The notes: a model not told the origin generated them from the sequence alone. 64,000 nucleotides of DNA from Pseudomonadota bacterium (GCA_023387735.1 JAEWHP010000002.1:124001-188000), one strand, 5' to 3'; shown: positions 9,140-17,836, counted from the first letter of the stretch. Numbers and translations are program-made.

Positions 9140-9565
9140 ATGGGCCACGTCGATCCGACCAAGGAAGTTTTCGCAGAGTTCAAGGCCAACGATAGGCCGG
9201 GGCCGATCCACATGCTCAACCTGGTCCGGCTGCGCGCGCAGGCGGCCTATCCCGATGGCCGCAAGGCCACCGGCGCGGAAGCCTATGCAGCCTATGGCCG
9301 GGAGAGTGGCCCGGTGTTCGAGCGGCTCGGCGGGCGTATCGTCTGGCAGGGCCGGTTCGAACTGATGCTGATCGGCCCATCCGAAGAGCGCTGGGACCAC
9401 TGCTTCATCGCCGAATACCCCAGCGTTGCGGCGTTCGCAGAGATGATCCGCGATCCGGTCTATCGCGAGGCTGTGAAGCACCGCCAGGCTGCCGTCGAGG
9501 ATTCCCGCCTGATCCGCCACGCGGTGCTGCCGGTCGGCAAGACGTTCGGCGAGATTCCGAAGTAG
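9140..9565 (+). CDS. DUF1330 domain protein
   Basis: This small cytoplasmic protein has 141 residues. The segment GPIHMLNLVRLRAQA, the region around GAEAYAAYGRESGPVFERLGG and the segment FIAEYPSVAAFAEMIRDPVYREAVKHR are typical of DUF1330 dimeric alpha-beta barrel proteins. The family has no settled biochemical role. The ATG at 9140 follows a purine-rich AGGAAGGGAA, which supports this start; longer upstream frames overlap the PBP1A promoter region. Confidence 0.8.
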   Translation: MGHVDPTKEVFAEFKANDRPGPIHMLNLVRLRAQAAYPDGRKATGAEAYAAYGRESGPVFERLGGRIVWQGRFELMLIGPSEERWDHCFIAEYPSVAAFAEMIRDPVYREAVKHRQAAVEDSRLIRHAVLPVGKTFGEIPK

Positions 9566-9571
9566 CTCTCT

Positions 9572-9659
9572 CGTCATGGCCGGGCTTGACCTGGCCATCC
9601 ATCAAGGGAAGCTTCTCATGAAGATGGATGGATTGCCGGGTCAAGCCCGGCAATGACGA
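9572..9659. repeat. Intergenic palindromic repeat (GTCATGGCCGGGC type)
   Basis: The left arm reads CGTCATGGCCGGGCTTGACC and the right arm GGGTCAAGCCCGGCAATGAC, enclosing a second pair around CCATCCATC and GATGGATGG. It belongs to the same family as 295-385. It lies between two convergent genes. Confidence 0.7.
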
Positions 9660-9668
9660 CGAATAACA

Positions 9669-9696
9669 AATCGGCGGCCCCGAGGGACCGCCGATT
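9669..9696 (-). terminator. Terminator hairpin of the first LivJ-like gene
   Basis: AATCGGCGG and CCGCCGATT form a perfect 9-pair outer stem. On the minus strand the stem is followed by TGTTATT, giving a weak T-tract. It lies 38 bases beyond the stop of the binding-protein gene that is read toward it. Confidence 0.6.
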
Positions 9697-9734
9697 GCTT
9701 CTTCCGCCGATCGTTTTGGTGAAGAGCGCCGGGC

Positions 9735-10961
9735 CTAGCCCGCCGGGCCCTTGTCCTCGAGGATCGGGCCGAACAATTCCCAGCGTTCGCCGTTGAACTT
9801 CATCATCTGCAGCTGCTTGTTGACGCGGTAATCGGTCGGCGAGGTGTTGGCGAGGATGCCCGGCAGCGACAGGTCGAGTTGCACATCCTTCAAGTTCGAT
9901 GCAACCTTCATCACGTTTTCGCGGGTCAGATTGTCGCCGCATGCCTTCAGCACATGAATCAGCAACTGCGTCGTCGAGTAGCCATAGGAGTTGAAGCTCG
10001 AATCCTTGTCGCCGTCCGGATAGTACTTCGCCATGAACTCGAAATACTTCTTCATGCCCGGATCGTCCTTCCAGGTCGGATCGAGCGGATCCTTGCCGTA
10101 GTTGACGCTGATCACGCCCTTGGAGGCTTCGAGCCCGGCGGGCTTCATCACGGCGCCGACCGAGGTGGCGTTGATGTCGAGAATGTGCACCGGCTTCCAG
10201 CCGAGCTCATGGATCTTCTTGATCGCCTGCGCCGCCTGCTTCGGCGTGCTCGCCGAGAAGAACAGGTCCGCGCCGGCGTCCTTGATCTTGAGGATCTGCG
10301 AGTCGATGGTCGGGTCGGAGACTTCGTAGGAAGCTTCCGCCACGATCATCTTCGCCGCCTTGTCGCCGAGGCCGGCCTTGATGCCGTTCAGGTAGTCCTT
10401 GCCGAGGTCGTCGTTCTGGTAGAGCACGCCGATCTTGGCGTTCGGATGCTCCTTGATGATGTACTGGCCGTAGATGCGGCCCTCGACGAAGTAGTTGGGA
10501 TTGAAGCCCATGGTCCAGGGGAAGTTCTTCGGATCGGTGAACTTCGAGGCGCCGGTGGCGGCGAACAGCTGCGGCACCTTCTTGGCGTTCAGGTACTTCT
10601 GCACGGCGGCGTTCGAAGGCGTGCCGAGCAGCTGGAACGTCAGCAGCACTTCGTCGCTCTCGACCAGCTTGCGCACCTGCTCGACCGCCTTTGGCGGCGA
10701 GTAGGCGTCGTCATACTGGATCAGGTTGATCTTGCGGCCATTCACGCCGCCCTGATCGTTGATCATCTTGATGTAGGCGGCCTGGGTCTTGCCGATGGTG
10801 GCATAGGCGGAAGCCGGTCCCGAGAATGGGTTTGTCTGGCCGATCTTGATCTCGGTGTCGGTCGCGCCGGTATCGTACTTCTTCTGCGCGTGGGCCGACG
10901 AGACCGACAGCGCAACCGCGAGCGCCGTGCCGGTCACCAAATGGAAAACACTCTTCCTCAT
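9735..10961 (-). CDS. Branched-chain amino-acid type ABC transporter binding protein (LivJ-like), copy 1
   Basis: This 408-residue periplasmic protein has a signal peptide ending SSAHA before QKKYDTG. GATDTEIKIGQTNPFSGPAS and NDQGGVNGRKINLIQYDDAYSP match the Peripla_BP_6 (LivJ/HAAT) family. The segment FVEGRIYGQYIIKEHPNAKIGVLYQNDDLGKDY is typical of the subclass near aromatic-compound and branched-chain binding proteins. A second copy of identical length lies directly upstream at 11262-12488. No livHMGF genes are in the window, so the true ligand and transporter partner are unknown. Confidence 0.9.
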   Translation of the reverse strand: MRKSVFHLVTGTALAVALSVSSAHAQKKYDTGATDTEIKIGQTNPFSGPASAYATIGKTQAAYIKMINDQGGVNGRKINLIQYDDAYSPPKAVEQVRKLVESDEVLLTFQLLGTPSNAAVQKYLNAKKVPQLFAATGASKFTDPKNFPWTMGFNPNYFVEGRIYGQYIIKEHPNAKIGVLYQNDDLGKDYLNGIKAGLGDKAAKMIVAEASYEVSDPTIDSQILKIKDAGADLFFSASTPKQAAQAIKKIHELGWKPVHILDINATSVGAVMKPAGLEASKGVISVNYGKDPLDPTWKDDPGMKKYFEFMAKYYPDGDKDSSFNSYGYSTTQLLIHVLKACGDNLTRENVMKVASNLKDVQLDLSLPGILANTSPTDYRVNKQLQMMKFNGERWELFGPILEDKGPAG

Positions 10962-11094
10962 ATCCTTGGGATCCTCATGTGTGATTGAGTCGATGAACCT
11001 TGCCGGGACTTAATGAGCCCAACGGCGCCATCGCTGCGGGGATACTGGCGGAAGGCATGTTGCATTGCAAGGAGCGGGGCCCGGTTTCATGTTC

Positions 11095-11110
11095 GACCTT
11101 AGTCAAGGTC
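11095..11110. promoter_or_regulatory. Possible operator upstream of the first LivJ-like copy
   Basis: GACCTT and AAGGTC form a perfect 6-base inverted repeat with a 4-base spacer, 134 bases before the start of the minus-strand gene at 10961. It could bind a dimeric regulator. No regulator gene adjoins it, so the assignment is tentative. Confidence 0.3.
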
Positions 11111-11200
11111 AGGACACGGGCATTGGTTTCCGCTGCACAAAAAGAATCCAACGGTATTGCCGTGCGCGGCGAGGACGGAACTCGCTGTGCCGAAACGAGA

Positions 11201-11233
11201 CCGCCGGCGTCGCTGCGATTGCGACGCCGGCGG
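11201..11233 (-). terminator. Terminator hairpin of the second LivJ-like gene
   Basis: CCGCCGGCGTCGC and GCGACGCCGGCGG form a perfect 13-pair stem with a 7-base loop. Reading the minus strand it lies 28 bases after the stop of the gene at 11262-12488 and is followed by TCTCGTTTC. The strength of the stem supports termination although the T-run is broken. Confidence 0.65.
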
Positions 11234-11261
11234 CATCCGCCGATCGATTCGAATTCCTGTC

Positions 11262-12488
11262 TTAGCCGGCGGGGCCGGCGTCCTCCATGATCGGGCCGAA
11301 CAGTTCCCAGCGCTCGCCGTTGAACTTCATCATCTGCAACTGCTTGTTGACGCGGTAGTCGTTGGGGCCGGTATTGATCTTCATGCCGGGCAGGCTGAGG
11401 TCGAGCACGACGTCCTTCAGCGAGGCCGCCTGCCGCATCACGTTCTCGCGCGTCAGGTCGTCGCCGCACTGCTTGAGCACCTGCACCAGCAACTGCGCGG
11501 TCGAATACCCGTAGGTATTGACCGTGTTCATCTTGTCGCCTTCAGGGAAGTATTTCGTCATGAAGTCGAGATACTTCTTCAGGCCTGCGTCGTCCTTCCA
11601 GGTCGGATCGGCCGGATCCTTGCCGTAGTTGACGCTGATCACGCCCTTCGACGCCTCGAGGCCGGCCGGTTGCAGCGTGGCGCTCACCGGGCTCGCATTG
11701 ATGTCGAGGATATGCACCGGCTTCCAGTTGAGTTCGTGGATCTTGCGGATCGCCTGCGCCGCCTGCTTCGGCGTCGAGGCGCTGTAGAAAAGATCCGCGC
11801 CTGAGTCCTTGATCTTCAGCACCTGCGAATCGATGGTCGGGTCGGCGACTTCGTAGGACGCTTCTGCCACGATCATCTTCGCGGCCTTGTCGCCAAGGCC
11901 GGCCTTCAACCCGCTGACGTAGTCCTTACCCAGATCGTCGTTCTGATAGAGAACGCCGATCTTGGCGTTCGGATGCTCCTTCAGAATGTACTGGCCGTAG
12001 ATGCGACCCTCGACGAAATAGTTCGGGTTGTAGCCCATGGTCCATGGGAAGTTCTTGGGATCGGTGAACTTCGACGCGCCCGTGGCGGCGAAAAGCTGCG
12101 GGACCTTCTTGGCGTTGAGATACTTCTGCACGGCCGCATTCGCCGCGGTGCCGATGACCTGGAAGGTCAGCAGGACTTCGTCGCCTTCCACCAGCTTGCG
12201 GATCTGCTCCACCGTCTTCGGCGGCGAATAGGCGTCGTCATACTGGATCAGGTTGATCTTGCGGCTGTTGATGCCGCCCTGATCGTTGATCATCCGCATA
12301 TAGGCGGCCTGGGTCTTGCCGATGTTGGCATAGACCGAATAGGCGCCCGAGAACGGCACGGTCTGGCCGATCTTGATCTCGGTGTCGCTGGCGCCGGTAT
12401 CGTATTTCTTTTGCGCGTAAGCCGAGGAAGCCGACAGCGCGATCACAGCCGCAGTCGTAGCGACCAGCCGGGTAAGCCCGTCCTTCAT
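11262..12488 (-). CDS. Branched-chain amino-acid type ABC transporter binding protein (LivJ-like), copy 2
   Basis: This is also 408 residues with a signal peptide (MKDGLTRLVATTAAVIALSA, cleaved after AYA) and aligns with copy 1 without gaps; most positions are identical. Differences are scattered, for example PFSGAYSVYANIGKTQ against PFSGPASAYATIGKTQ in the ligand-facing N-lobe. I chose the ATG at 12488 because it gives the signal peptide; the frame remains open to 12566. The arrangement is a tandem duplication with later divergence. The ligand is unknown. Confidence 0.9.
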   Translation of the reverse strand: MKDGLTRLVATTAAVIALSASSAYAQKKYDTGASDTEIKIGQTVPFSGAYSVYANIGKTQAAYMRMINDQGGINSRKINLIQYDDAYSPPKTVEQIRKLVEGDEVLLTFQVIGTAANAAVQKYLNAKKVPQLFAATGASKFTDPKNFPWTMGYNPNYFVEGRIYGQYILKEHPNAKIGVLYQNDDLGKDYVSGLKAGLGDKAAKMIVAEASYEVADPTIDSQVLKIKDSGADLFYSASTPKQAAQAIRKIHELNWKPVHILDINASPVSATLQPAGLEASKGVISVNYGKDPADPTWKDDAGLKKYLDFMTKYFPEGDKMNTVNTYGYSTAQLLVQVLKQCGDDLTRENVMRQAASLKDVVLDLSLPGMKINTGPNDYRVNKQLQMMKFNGERWELFGPIMEDAGPAG

Positions 12489-12587
12489 ATCGTTAACTCC
12501 CATGTGGACCGATGGTCGAGCGCCATCGTTGCCAAGGAGTTTGGCGGAACGGTTTTGGCAATGCAAGACGGTGCGTGAAGGCCGTTC

Positions 12588-12950
12588 CTACGCCAGCCAG
12601 AGCAGGATCCATGCGAATGCCGCGGGCGCGGCCTGTACATAAAGTATCCGCCGGCTCACCGTCGCCGCGCCGTACACGCCGGCCACGATCACGCAGAGCA
12701 GGAAGAATACCTTGATCTGGAACGCAAACCCCGGATTGGGGTGGAGCAGGCCCCAGACGAGGCCCGCGGCGAGGAATCCGTTATACAGCCCCTGGTTGGC
12801 GGCCAGCACCGCCGATTCCATCGCCTTCTCGATCGAATTGCGGAAGGTCTTCAGGCCCAACGGTTTGGTCCAGAGAAACATCTCTAGAATGAGGAAATAG
12901 ACGTGCAGCGCGGCAACCACCGCGACCAGAAAATTGGCAATCCAGATCAT
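12588..12950 (-). CDS. DUF1304 membrane protein
   Basis: This 120-residue protein has about four membrane helices: the start MIWIANFLVAVVAALHVYF, a second near SAVLAANQGLYNGFLAAGL, a third at IKVFFLLCVIVAGVYGAATV and a last at AAPAAFAWILLWLA. EMFLWTKPLGLKTF and NQGLYNGFLA are diagnostic of the DUF1304 family. Its function is not known. The ATG at 12950 gives the family's usual length. It is divergent from the ogt gene, with 117 bases between the starts. Confidence 0.85.
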   Translation of the reverse strand: MIWIANFLVAVVAALHVYFLILEMFLWTKPLGLKTFRNSIEKAMESAVLAANQGLYNGFLAAGLVWGLLHPNPGFAFQIKVFFLLCVIVAGVYGAATVSRRILYVQAAPAAFAWILLWLA

Positions 12951-13067
12951 GTTGCGGTCCCCAACCGGCTGCGGAAATCGGGTGGACGCTAGCATGGCTT
13001 GCGTGAAAAATGCTGTCGCCTGCCGACATTTTCCTTCCGCGAGAATTTCCGACCGCGAGTCCAACCC

Positions 13068-13589
13068 ATGCCCGCCACGCCGCCCGAACAATTCGAAATC
13101 GACCGATTGCCGACGCCGATCGGCACCGCGCTGCTGGTGACCGATGCGGATGGAAACCTGCGCGCGCTCGACTGGGAGGATTACGAGGCGCGCATGAAGG
13201 AACTGCTGCGCCTGCATTACGGTGCGATGAGCCTCAAGCCGGCGCGCGCGCCGCGCGAACTGCGAACAGCGCTATCCGGCTATTTCAAGGGCGATCTTGA
13301 TCGCCTCGCAATAATTCGGTGGCGTGTCGCGGGCACGCCGTTCCAGCAGAAGGTCTGGCGCGCATTGTCCGGGATTCCGGCGGGGACAACGATGAGCTAC
13401 GGGGCGCTGGCCGCGAAGATCAAAATGCCCCGCGCCGTGCGCGCCGTCGGCCACGCCAACGGCGCCAATCCGATCAGCGTGGTGTTGCCCTGTCACCGCC
13501 TGATCGGCGCCAACGGCTCGTTGGTGAAGTACGGCGGCGGCCTGGAAAGGAAGCGCTGGCTGCTGCAGCACGAGGGCGTGGAGATCTAA
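13068..13589 (+). CDS. ogt: Methylated-DNA-protein-cysteine S-methyltransferase
   Basis: This 173-residue suicide enzyme repairs O6-methylguanine by moving the methyl group to its own cysteine. The acceptor motif PCHR is at residues 141-144 (C142), preceded by GTPFQQKVWRAL and the helix-turn-helix TTMSYGALAAKI with the arginine finger region RAVRAVGHANGANP. The N-terminal domain is short, as in Ogt rather than Ada. The ATG at 13068 was chosen because the preceding residues are not conserved. Confidence 0.92.
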   Translation: MPATPPEQFEIDRLPTPIGTALLVTDADGNLRALDWEDYEARMKELLRLHYGAMSLKPARAPRELRTALSGYFKGDLDRLAIIRWRVAGTPFQQKVWRALSGIPAGTTMSYGALAAKIKMPRAVRAVGHANGANPISVVLPCHRLIGANGSLVKYGGGLERKRWLLQHEGVEI

Positions 13590-13604
13590 CCGAGCTTGCT
13601 CCAC

Positions 13605-13730
13605 CGTCATTCCGGGGCGCGCGCAGCGCGAGCCCGGAATCCATCGGGCCACAGAACATGTTGTGAAATTGATTCCGGGTTCGCGCCACGGCGCGCCCTC
13701 AGGTGCGCGATTGCGCACCGGGGAATGACA
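13605..13730. repeat. Intergenic palindromic repeat (GTCATTCCGGGGC type)
   Basis: The ends read CGTCATTCCGGGGCGC and CCGGGGAATGACA, and the inner arms AGCCCGGAATCC and GATTCCGGGTTCGC pair with each other. Related copies are at 26013-26116, 34480-34561 and 40423-40504. The element fills most of the space between the convergent ogt and glnD genes. Confidence 0.75.
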
Positions 13731-13742
13731 GTGGAAGGACTT

Positions 13743-16538
13743 TTACGCCGCCGGCTGCGCGACGTTGTCTTCGCTGGAGAGCAGATGGATCAGCGAGCTC
13801 TTGATCGCCGCCTGTCGCGTCGGCGCGGTGATCTGCGCGCCGAGCAGATCGGTGACGTAGAACACGTCGCGGGCGCGTTCGCCGAAGGTCGCGACGTGGG
13901 CCGACGCAATGTTGAGGTTGAGCTTCGAGATCGCGGTCGTGAGCTGGTACAGGAGGCCTGGGCGGTCGAGGCCGGAGACCTCGATCACGGTGTAGCGGTC
14001 CGACCACTGGTTGTTGATCGCTACTTCCGGCTCGACCACGAAGGCACGCATCTTGCTGCGGGTGGCCGATTTGCGCGCCACCACTTCGGGCAGCCGCAGC
14101 TTGCCTTCGAGCACCTGTTCGATCATTTCGCCGATGCGAGTGGCACGGCGTCCCTCGTCCTCGTCGCGGTCGTATTCCCGCGAGATCGCGATGGTGTCGA
14201 GCGCGCGGCCGTCGGTGGTGGTGTAGATCTGGGCGTCGACGATGTTGGCGCCGGCGGACGCGCAGGCGCCGGCGATGATCGAAAGCAGCCACGGATGGTC
14301 GGTCGCCAGGATCGTCAGTTCGGTGACGGCGCGCGCCTCATCGAAGCCGACATTGATCGCAAGCTTGTGGCCGGCCTGTTCGCTGGCCCGAAGGAAGCGC
14401 GCGTGGCGGATCTTGCGCGGCAGTTCGACCTTGAGCCAGTAAGCCGGATAGTGCCGGCCGATATAGGCGTTGAGTTCGGCCTCCGGCCATTCGGTGAAGG
14501 CGGCGCGGAATTCGCGTTGCGCCACCGCGATGCGCTGCGCGCGGTTCACTTCCGAGAAGCCGCCGGTCAGCACCGGTTCGGTTTCGTAATACAGCGTGCG
14601 CAGCAACTGCGCCTTCCAGCCGTTCCACACGCCGGGGCCGACGCCGCGGATGTCCGCGGTGGTCAGGATGGTCAACAGCTTCATCTGCTCCACGGACTGC
14701 ACGACCGCCGCAAAGTTCTCGATGGTCTTGCGGTCGGAGAGGTCGCGTGACTGCGCCACCGTGGACATCGTCAGATGTTCCTCGATCAGCCATGCCACCA
14801 GTTCCGTGTCGGCGGCATTGAAGCCGAGCCGCGGGCATAGCCGCCGCGCCACCCGGGCGCCTGCGATCGAGTGGTCCTCGGGTCGGCCCTTGGCGACGTC
14901 GTGCAGTAGCGTGGTGATGTAGATCACCGCGCGATGTTCGGGCTGGATCTTGCGGAACAGGTCGCTGGCGACGACGAATTCGTCATTGCCGCCGCGCTCG
15001 ATGTCCTGCAGATGGCCGATGCAGCGGATCAGATGTTCATCCACCGTGTAGTGGTGATACATGTTGAACTGCATCATCGACACGATCTTGCCGAAGGCGC
15101 GGATGAAGTGACCGAGCACGCCGGTCTCGTTCATGCGCCGCAGCACGGTTTCGGCGTTGTCGGAGGTCAGGATCTCCATGAACAGCCGGTTGGCGTCCGG
15201 ATTCTCCCGGAGCGGCGTGTTGATCAGCTTCAGCGAGCGCGTCACCGTGCGCATCGCGTCAGGATGGAAGGCGAGGTTGTTCTTCTGCGCCAGCCGGAAG
15301 ATCCGGATCAGGTTGACCGGATCGTGCTTGAAGACGTCGGGCGCGGCCAGATTGATGCGGTTGTTGTCGATGATGAAGTCGTCGCTCTCGGGCACCCGCC
15401 GCCGGTTGTTGCTCGGCCGCAGCCGCGCCACCACCCGGCTCAGCACCGGCGCCGGCTTGGCCTGCTCGTCTTCCAACTTGGCGCACAGGATGGCGGTGAG
15501 ATCACCGACGTCCTTGGCGATCAGGAAGTAGTGCTTCATGAAGCGTTCGACATCCTGCATGCCGGGATGCGAGGTATAGCCGAGCCGGACCGCGATCTCG
15601 CGCTGCATGTCGAACGACAGCCGTTCCTCGGCGCGCCCCGCGACAAAGTGCAGGTTGCAGCGCACCGACCACAGGAAGTCGGCACAGCGGCGGAAAATGC
15701 GGTATTCCTGCGCATCGAACACGCCGCGCTCGACCAGTTCGCTGGTCTCGCGCACGCGATAGACGTACTTCGCGATCCAGAACAGCGTGTGCAGGTCGCG
15801 CAGGCCACCCTTGCCGTCCTTGACGTTCGGCTCGACCAGGTAGCGCGATTGCCCGCCGCGGCGGTGCCGCTCCTCGCGCTCGGCGAGTTTGGCGGTGACG
15901 AATTCGGACGCGGTGCCCTGCACGACTTCCCTGTCGAACCGCGCGACCAGTTCGTCGTACAGCGGCTGGTCGCCGGTCAGGAACCGCATCTCCAGGATCG
16001 CGGTGCGGATCGTCATGTCGCCGCGCGCCTGCCGGATCGATTCGTCGACCGACCGCGTGGCGTGGCCGACCTTCAATCCCATGTCCCACAGGCAATAGAG
16101 AATGGCTTCCGCGACCTGCTCGCCCCAGGCGGTCTGCTTGTAGGGCAGGATGAACAACAGATCGATGTCGGATTCCGGCGCCATCAGGCCGCGGCCATAG
16201 CCGCCGGTTGCGACCACGGCCATGCGTTCGGCGCCGGACGGGATATGCGAGCGATAGAGATGTCGCGTCGCCGCCGAATAGAGAATGCGGATGATCTCGT
16301 CCTGCATGAAGCACAGCCGCTCGGCGCAGCGGCGGCCGTTGCGGTCTTTCAGCAGCATCGCCTGCGCGGTGGCACGTGCTGCGATCATCTCGGCCTTGAG
16401 AAGTTGCGCCAGCGTCTGGCGGAACACGTCCTCGCGGCCGGCATGCTTTTCGGCCAGCGCATCGACCGCCGCCGTGATCCGCGCGGTATCGAAACGCTCA
16501 TCCGCCGGGGGGCGGTCTTCAGTCACGACGCTGTCCAT
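13743..16538 (-). CDS. glnD: Bifunctional uridylyltransferase/uridylyl-removing enzyme, PII modifier
   Basis: This 931-residue sensor adds UMP to PII proteins under nitrogen limitation and removes it when glutamine is high. The nucleotidyltransferase motif GGYGRGLMAPESDIDLLF is near residue 111, the HD phosphohydrolase motif HDVAKGRPEDH near 544, and two ACT glutamine-sensing domains near 748 (HPWLLSIIAGACASAGANI) and 856 (VSGLDRPGLLYQL). I chose the ATG at 16538, which has GGGAAG four bases upstream and gives MDSVVTE, the form seen in Bradyrhizobium GlnD; a GTG at 16574 is possible. Confidence 0.96.
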   Translation of the reverse strand: MDSVVTEDRPPADERFDTARITAAVDALAEKHAGREDVFRQTLAQLLKAEMIAARATAQAMLLKDRNGRRCAERLCFMQDEIIRILYSAATRHLYRSHIPSGAERMAVVATGGYGRGLMAPESDIDLLFILPYKQTAWGEQVAEAILYCLWDMGLKVGHATRSVDESIRQARGDMTIRTAILEMRFLTGDQPLYDELVARFDREVVQGTASEFVTAKLAEREERHRRGGQSRYLVEPNVKDGKGGLRDLHTLFWIAKYVYRVRETSELVERGVFDAQEYRIFRRCADFLWSVRCNLHFVAGRAEERLSFDMQREIAVRLGYTSHPGMQDVERFMKHYFLIAKDVGDLTAILCAKLEDEQAKPAPVLSRVVARLRPSNNRRRVPESDDFIIDNNRINLAAPDVFKHDPVNLIRIFRLAQKNNLAFHPDAMRTVTRSLKLINTPLRENPDANRLFMEILTSDNAETVLRRMNETGVLGHFIRAFGKIVSMMQFNMYHHYTVDEHLIRCIGHLQDIERGGNDEFVVASDLFRKIQPEHRAVIYITTLLHDVAKGRPEDHSIAGARVARRLCPRLGFNAADTELVAWLIEEHLTMSTVAQSRDLSDRKTIENFAAVVQSVEQMKLLTILTTADIRGVGPGVWNGWKAQLLRTLYYETEPVLTGGFSEVNRAQRIAVAQREFRAAFTEWPEAELNAYIGRHYPAYWLKVELPRKIRHARFLRASEQAGHKLAINVGFDEARAVTELTILATDHPWLLSIIAGACASAGANIVDAQIYTTTDGRALDTIAISREYDRDEDEGRRATRIGEMIEQVLEGKLRLPEVVARKSATRSKMRAFVVEPEVAINNQWSDRYTVIEVSGLDRPGLLYQLTTAISKLNLNIASAHVATFGERARDVFYVTDLLGAQITAPTRQAAIKSSLIHLLSSEDNVAQPAA

Positions 16539-16689
16539 GGTCTTCCCGATAACGGACGCCGCAGAGGCTGTCACTCACGATTGTAGGGCAACAGTACATC
16601 TATGCTGGATTCCGATCCGTTTTGGTAATGCTGTGCTCGCCGCGCCGCATTGGCGGTACGTATTTTCTCATTGCGTCGCGACATAACAT

Positions 16690-16715
16690 ATTGAAAAACA
16701 AGTGTGTTTTTCAAT
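16690..16715. promoter_or_regulatory. Perfect palindrome in the ssuA leader
   Basis: ATTGAAAAACA and TGTTTTTCAAT are perfect inverted 11-base arms separated by AGTG, ending 18 bases before the ssuA start codon and just before the ribosome site AGGGAGGG. The AT-rich arms stand out from the surrounding GC-rich DNA. It could be an operator for a sulfur-responsive regulator or an mRNA hairpin controlling translation of ssuA. No adjacent regulator gene is present. Confidence 0.6.
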
Positions 16716-16733
16716 GCCTGAGGGAGGGCAAGC

Positions 16734-17708
16734 ATGACTGGGATTTCACGGCGCGCAGTGGCTGCGATGCTGGCGGTTTCGACCTTGTTGCCGGGCGCGG
16801 CCTTTGCCGCGGATGCACCCAAGGAGATCAGGATCGACTGGGCGACCTACAACCCGGTGTCGATGATCCTCAAGCAAAAGGGATTGCTCGAGAAGGAGTT
16901 CGCCAAGGACGGCATCAATGTCGTGTGGGTGCAGTCGGCCGGCTCCAACAAGGCGCTCGAGTTCCTCAATGCCGGCTCGATCGATTTCGGATCGACCGCG
17001 GGCTCCGCGGCACTGGTCGCCAAGATCAACGGCAACCCGATCAAGTCGATCTATGTCTATTCGCGCCCCGAATGGACCGCGCTGGTGACAGCCAAGGATT
17101 CGAAGATCGCCTCCGTCGCCGATCTCAAGGGCAAGCGCGTCGCGGTGACCCGCGGCACCGATCCGCACATCTTTCTGGTGCGCGCGCTGCTCGGCGCCGG
17201 CCTCACCGAAAAGGACATTACGCCGGTGCTGCTGCAGCATGCCGACGGCAAGACCGCGCTGATCCGCGGCGACGTCCAGGCGTGGGCCGGTCTCGACCCG
17301 ATGATGGCGCAGGCTGAGGTCGAGGACGGCGCCAAACTGTTCTTCCGCAAGGCCGACGCCAACACCTGGGGCATCCTCAATGTGCGCGAGCAGTTCCTGA
17401 AGGACCATCCCGAAATCGTCCGCCGCGTGCTCGCCGTTTACGAGGAAGCGCGGAAATATTCGCTGGCCAATTACGACGACCTGAAGAAGACCTTCATCGG
17501 CATCACCAAATTGCCGGAAGCCGTTGTCGACAAGCAGCTCAAGGAGCGCACCGAACTGACCCACAGCCGGATCGGCGCACCGCAGCGCGAGTCCATTATC
17601 GCCGCGGGCCTCGCCCTGCAACAGGCCGGCGTGGTCGACGCCAAGGTCGACGTGAAGGCGACGCTCGATGCCCTGATCGACGACCAGGTCCCGCTGCCGA
17701 CGAATTGA
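16734..17708 (+). CDS. ssuA: Aliphatic sulfonate ABC transporter, periplasmic binding protein
   Basis: This 324-residue protein has a twin-arginine-like start (SRRAVAAMLAVSTLLPGAAFA, cleaved before ADAPKE) and an NMT1/SsuA fold: KEIRIDWATYNPVSMILKQKG, NKALEFLNAGSIDFGSTAGSAALVAK and VTRGTDPHIFLVRALLGAGL. It would deliver alkanesulfonates or a related anion to the SsuC-SsuB transporter encoded next. AGGGAGGG precedes the ATG at a good distance. The exact ligand is inferred from family resemblance; other NitT/TauT substrates cannot be excluded. Confidence 0.85.
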   Translation: MTGISRRAVAAMLAVSTLLPGAAFAADAPKEIRIDWATYNPVSMILKQKGLLEKEFAKDGINVVWVQSAGSNKALEFLNAGSIDFGSTAGSAALVAKINGNPIKSIYVYSRPEWTALVTAKDSKIASVADLKGKRVAVTRGTDPHIFLVRALLGAGLTEKDITPVLLQHADGKTALIRGDVQAWAGLDPMMAQAEVEDGAKLFFRKADANTWGILNVREQFLKDHPEIVRRVLAVYEEARKYSLANYDDLKKTFIGITKLPEAVVDKQLKERTELTHSRIGAPQRESIIAAGLALQQAGVVDAKVDVKATLDALIDDQVPLPTN

Positions 17709-17718
17709 CCTCTTCCTT

Positions 17719-17836
17719 CCTTCTCCCCTTGTGGGAGAAGGAAGGAAGAGGGGTTTCCATCCGCGGAGACAAACCCCTCATCCGTCTCGCTGCCGCTTCG
17801 CGTCAGCGATCCACCTTCTCCCACAAGGGGAGAAGG
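17719..17836. repeat. Inverted repeat inside the ssu operon
   Basis: CCTTCTCCCCTTGTGGGAGA at 17719 and its exact inverse ending at 17836 form 23-base perfect arms around a 72-base centre. Each arm can also fold on itself because TTCTCCC pairs with GGGAGAA. It separates ssuA from ssuC and matches the CTTCTCCCCTTGTGGGAGAAGG class of repeats common in rhizobial genomes. It could reduce read-through or stabilise the ssuA message. Confidence 0.8.

Larger units (their letters stand above)
10962..11261. other. Intergenic region between the twin binding-protein genes
   Basis: These 300 bases hold no convincing gene. They contain the terminator hairpin of the upstream copy (11201-11233), a possible operator (11095-11110) and the leader of the downstream copy. 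The presence of both a terminator and its own leader suggests the two copies are transcribed separately. Confidence 0.6.

Noticed and set aside
11000..11290. Short plus-strand frames in the gap between the twin binding-protein genes
   Set aside because: They overlap one another, cross the terminator hairpin and have no ribosome sites.
14934..16586. 550-codon plus-strand frame opposite glnD
   Set aside because: It is a shadow of the GlnD frame.
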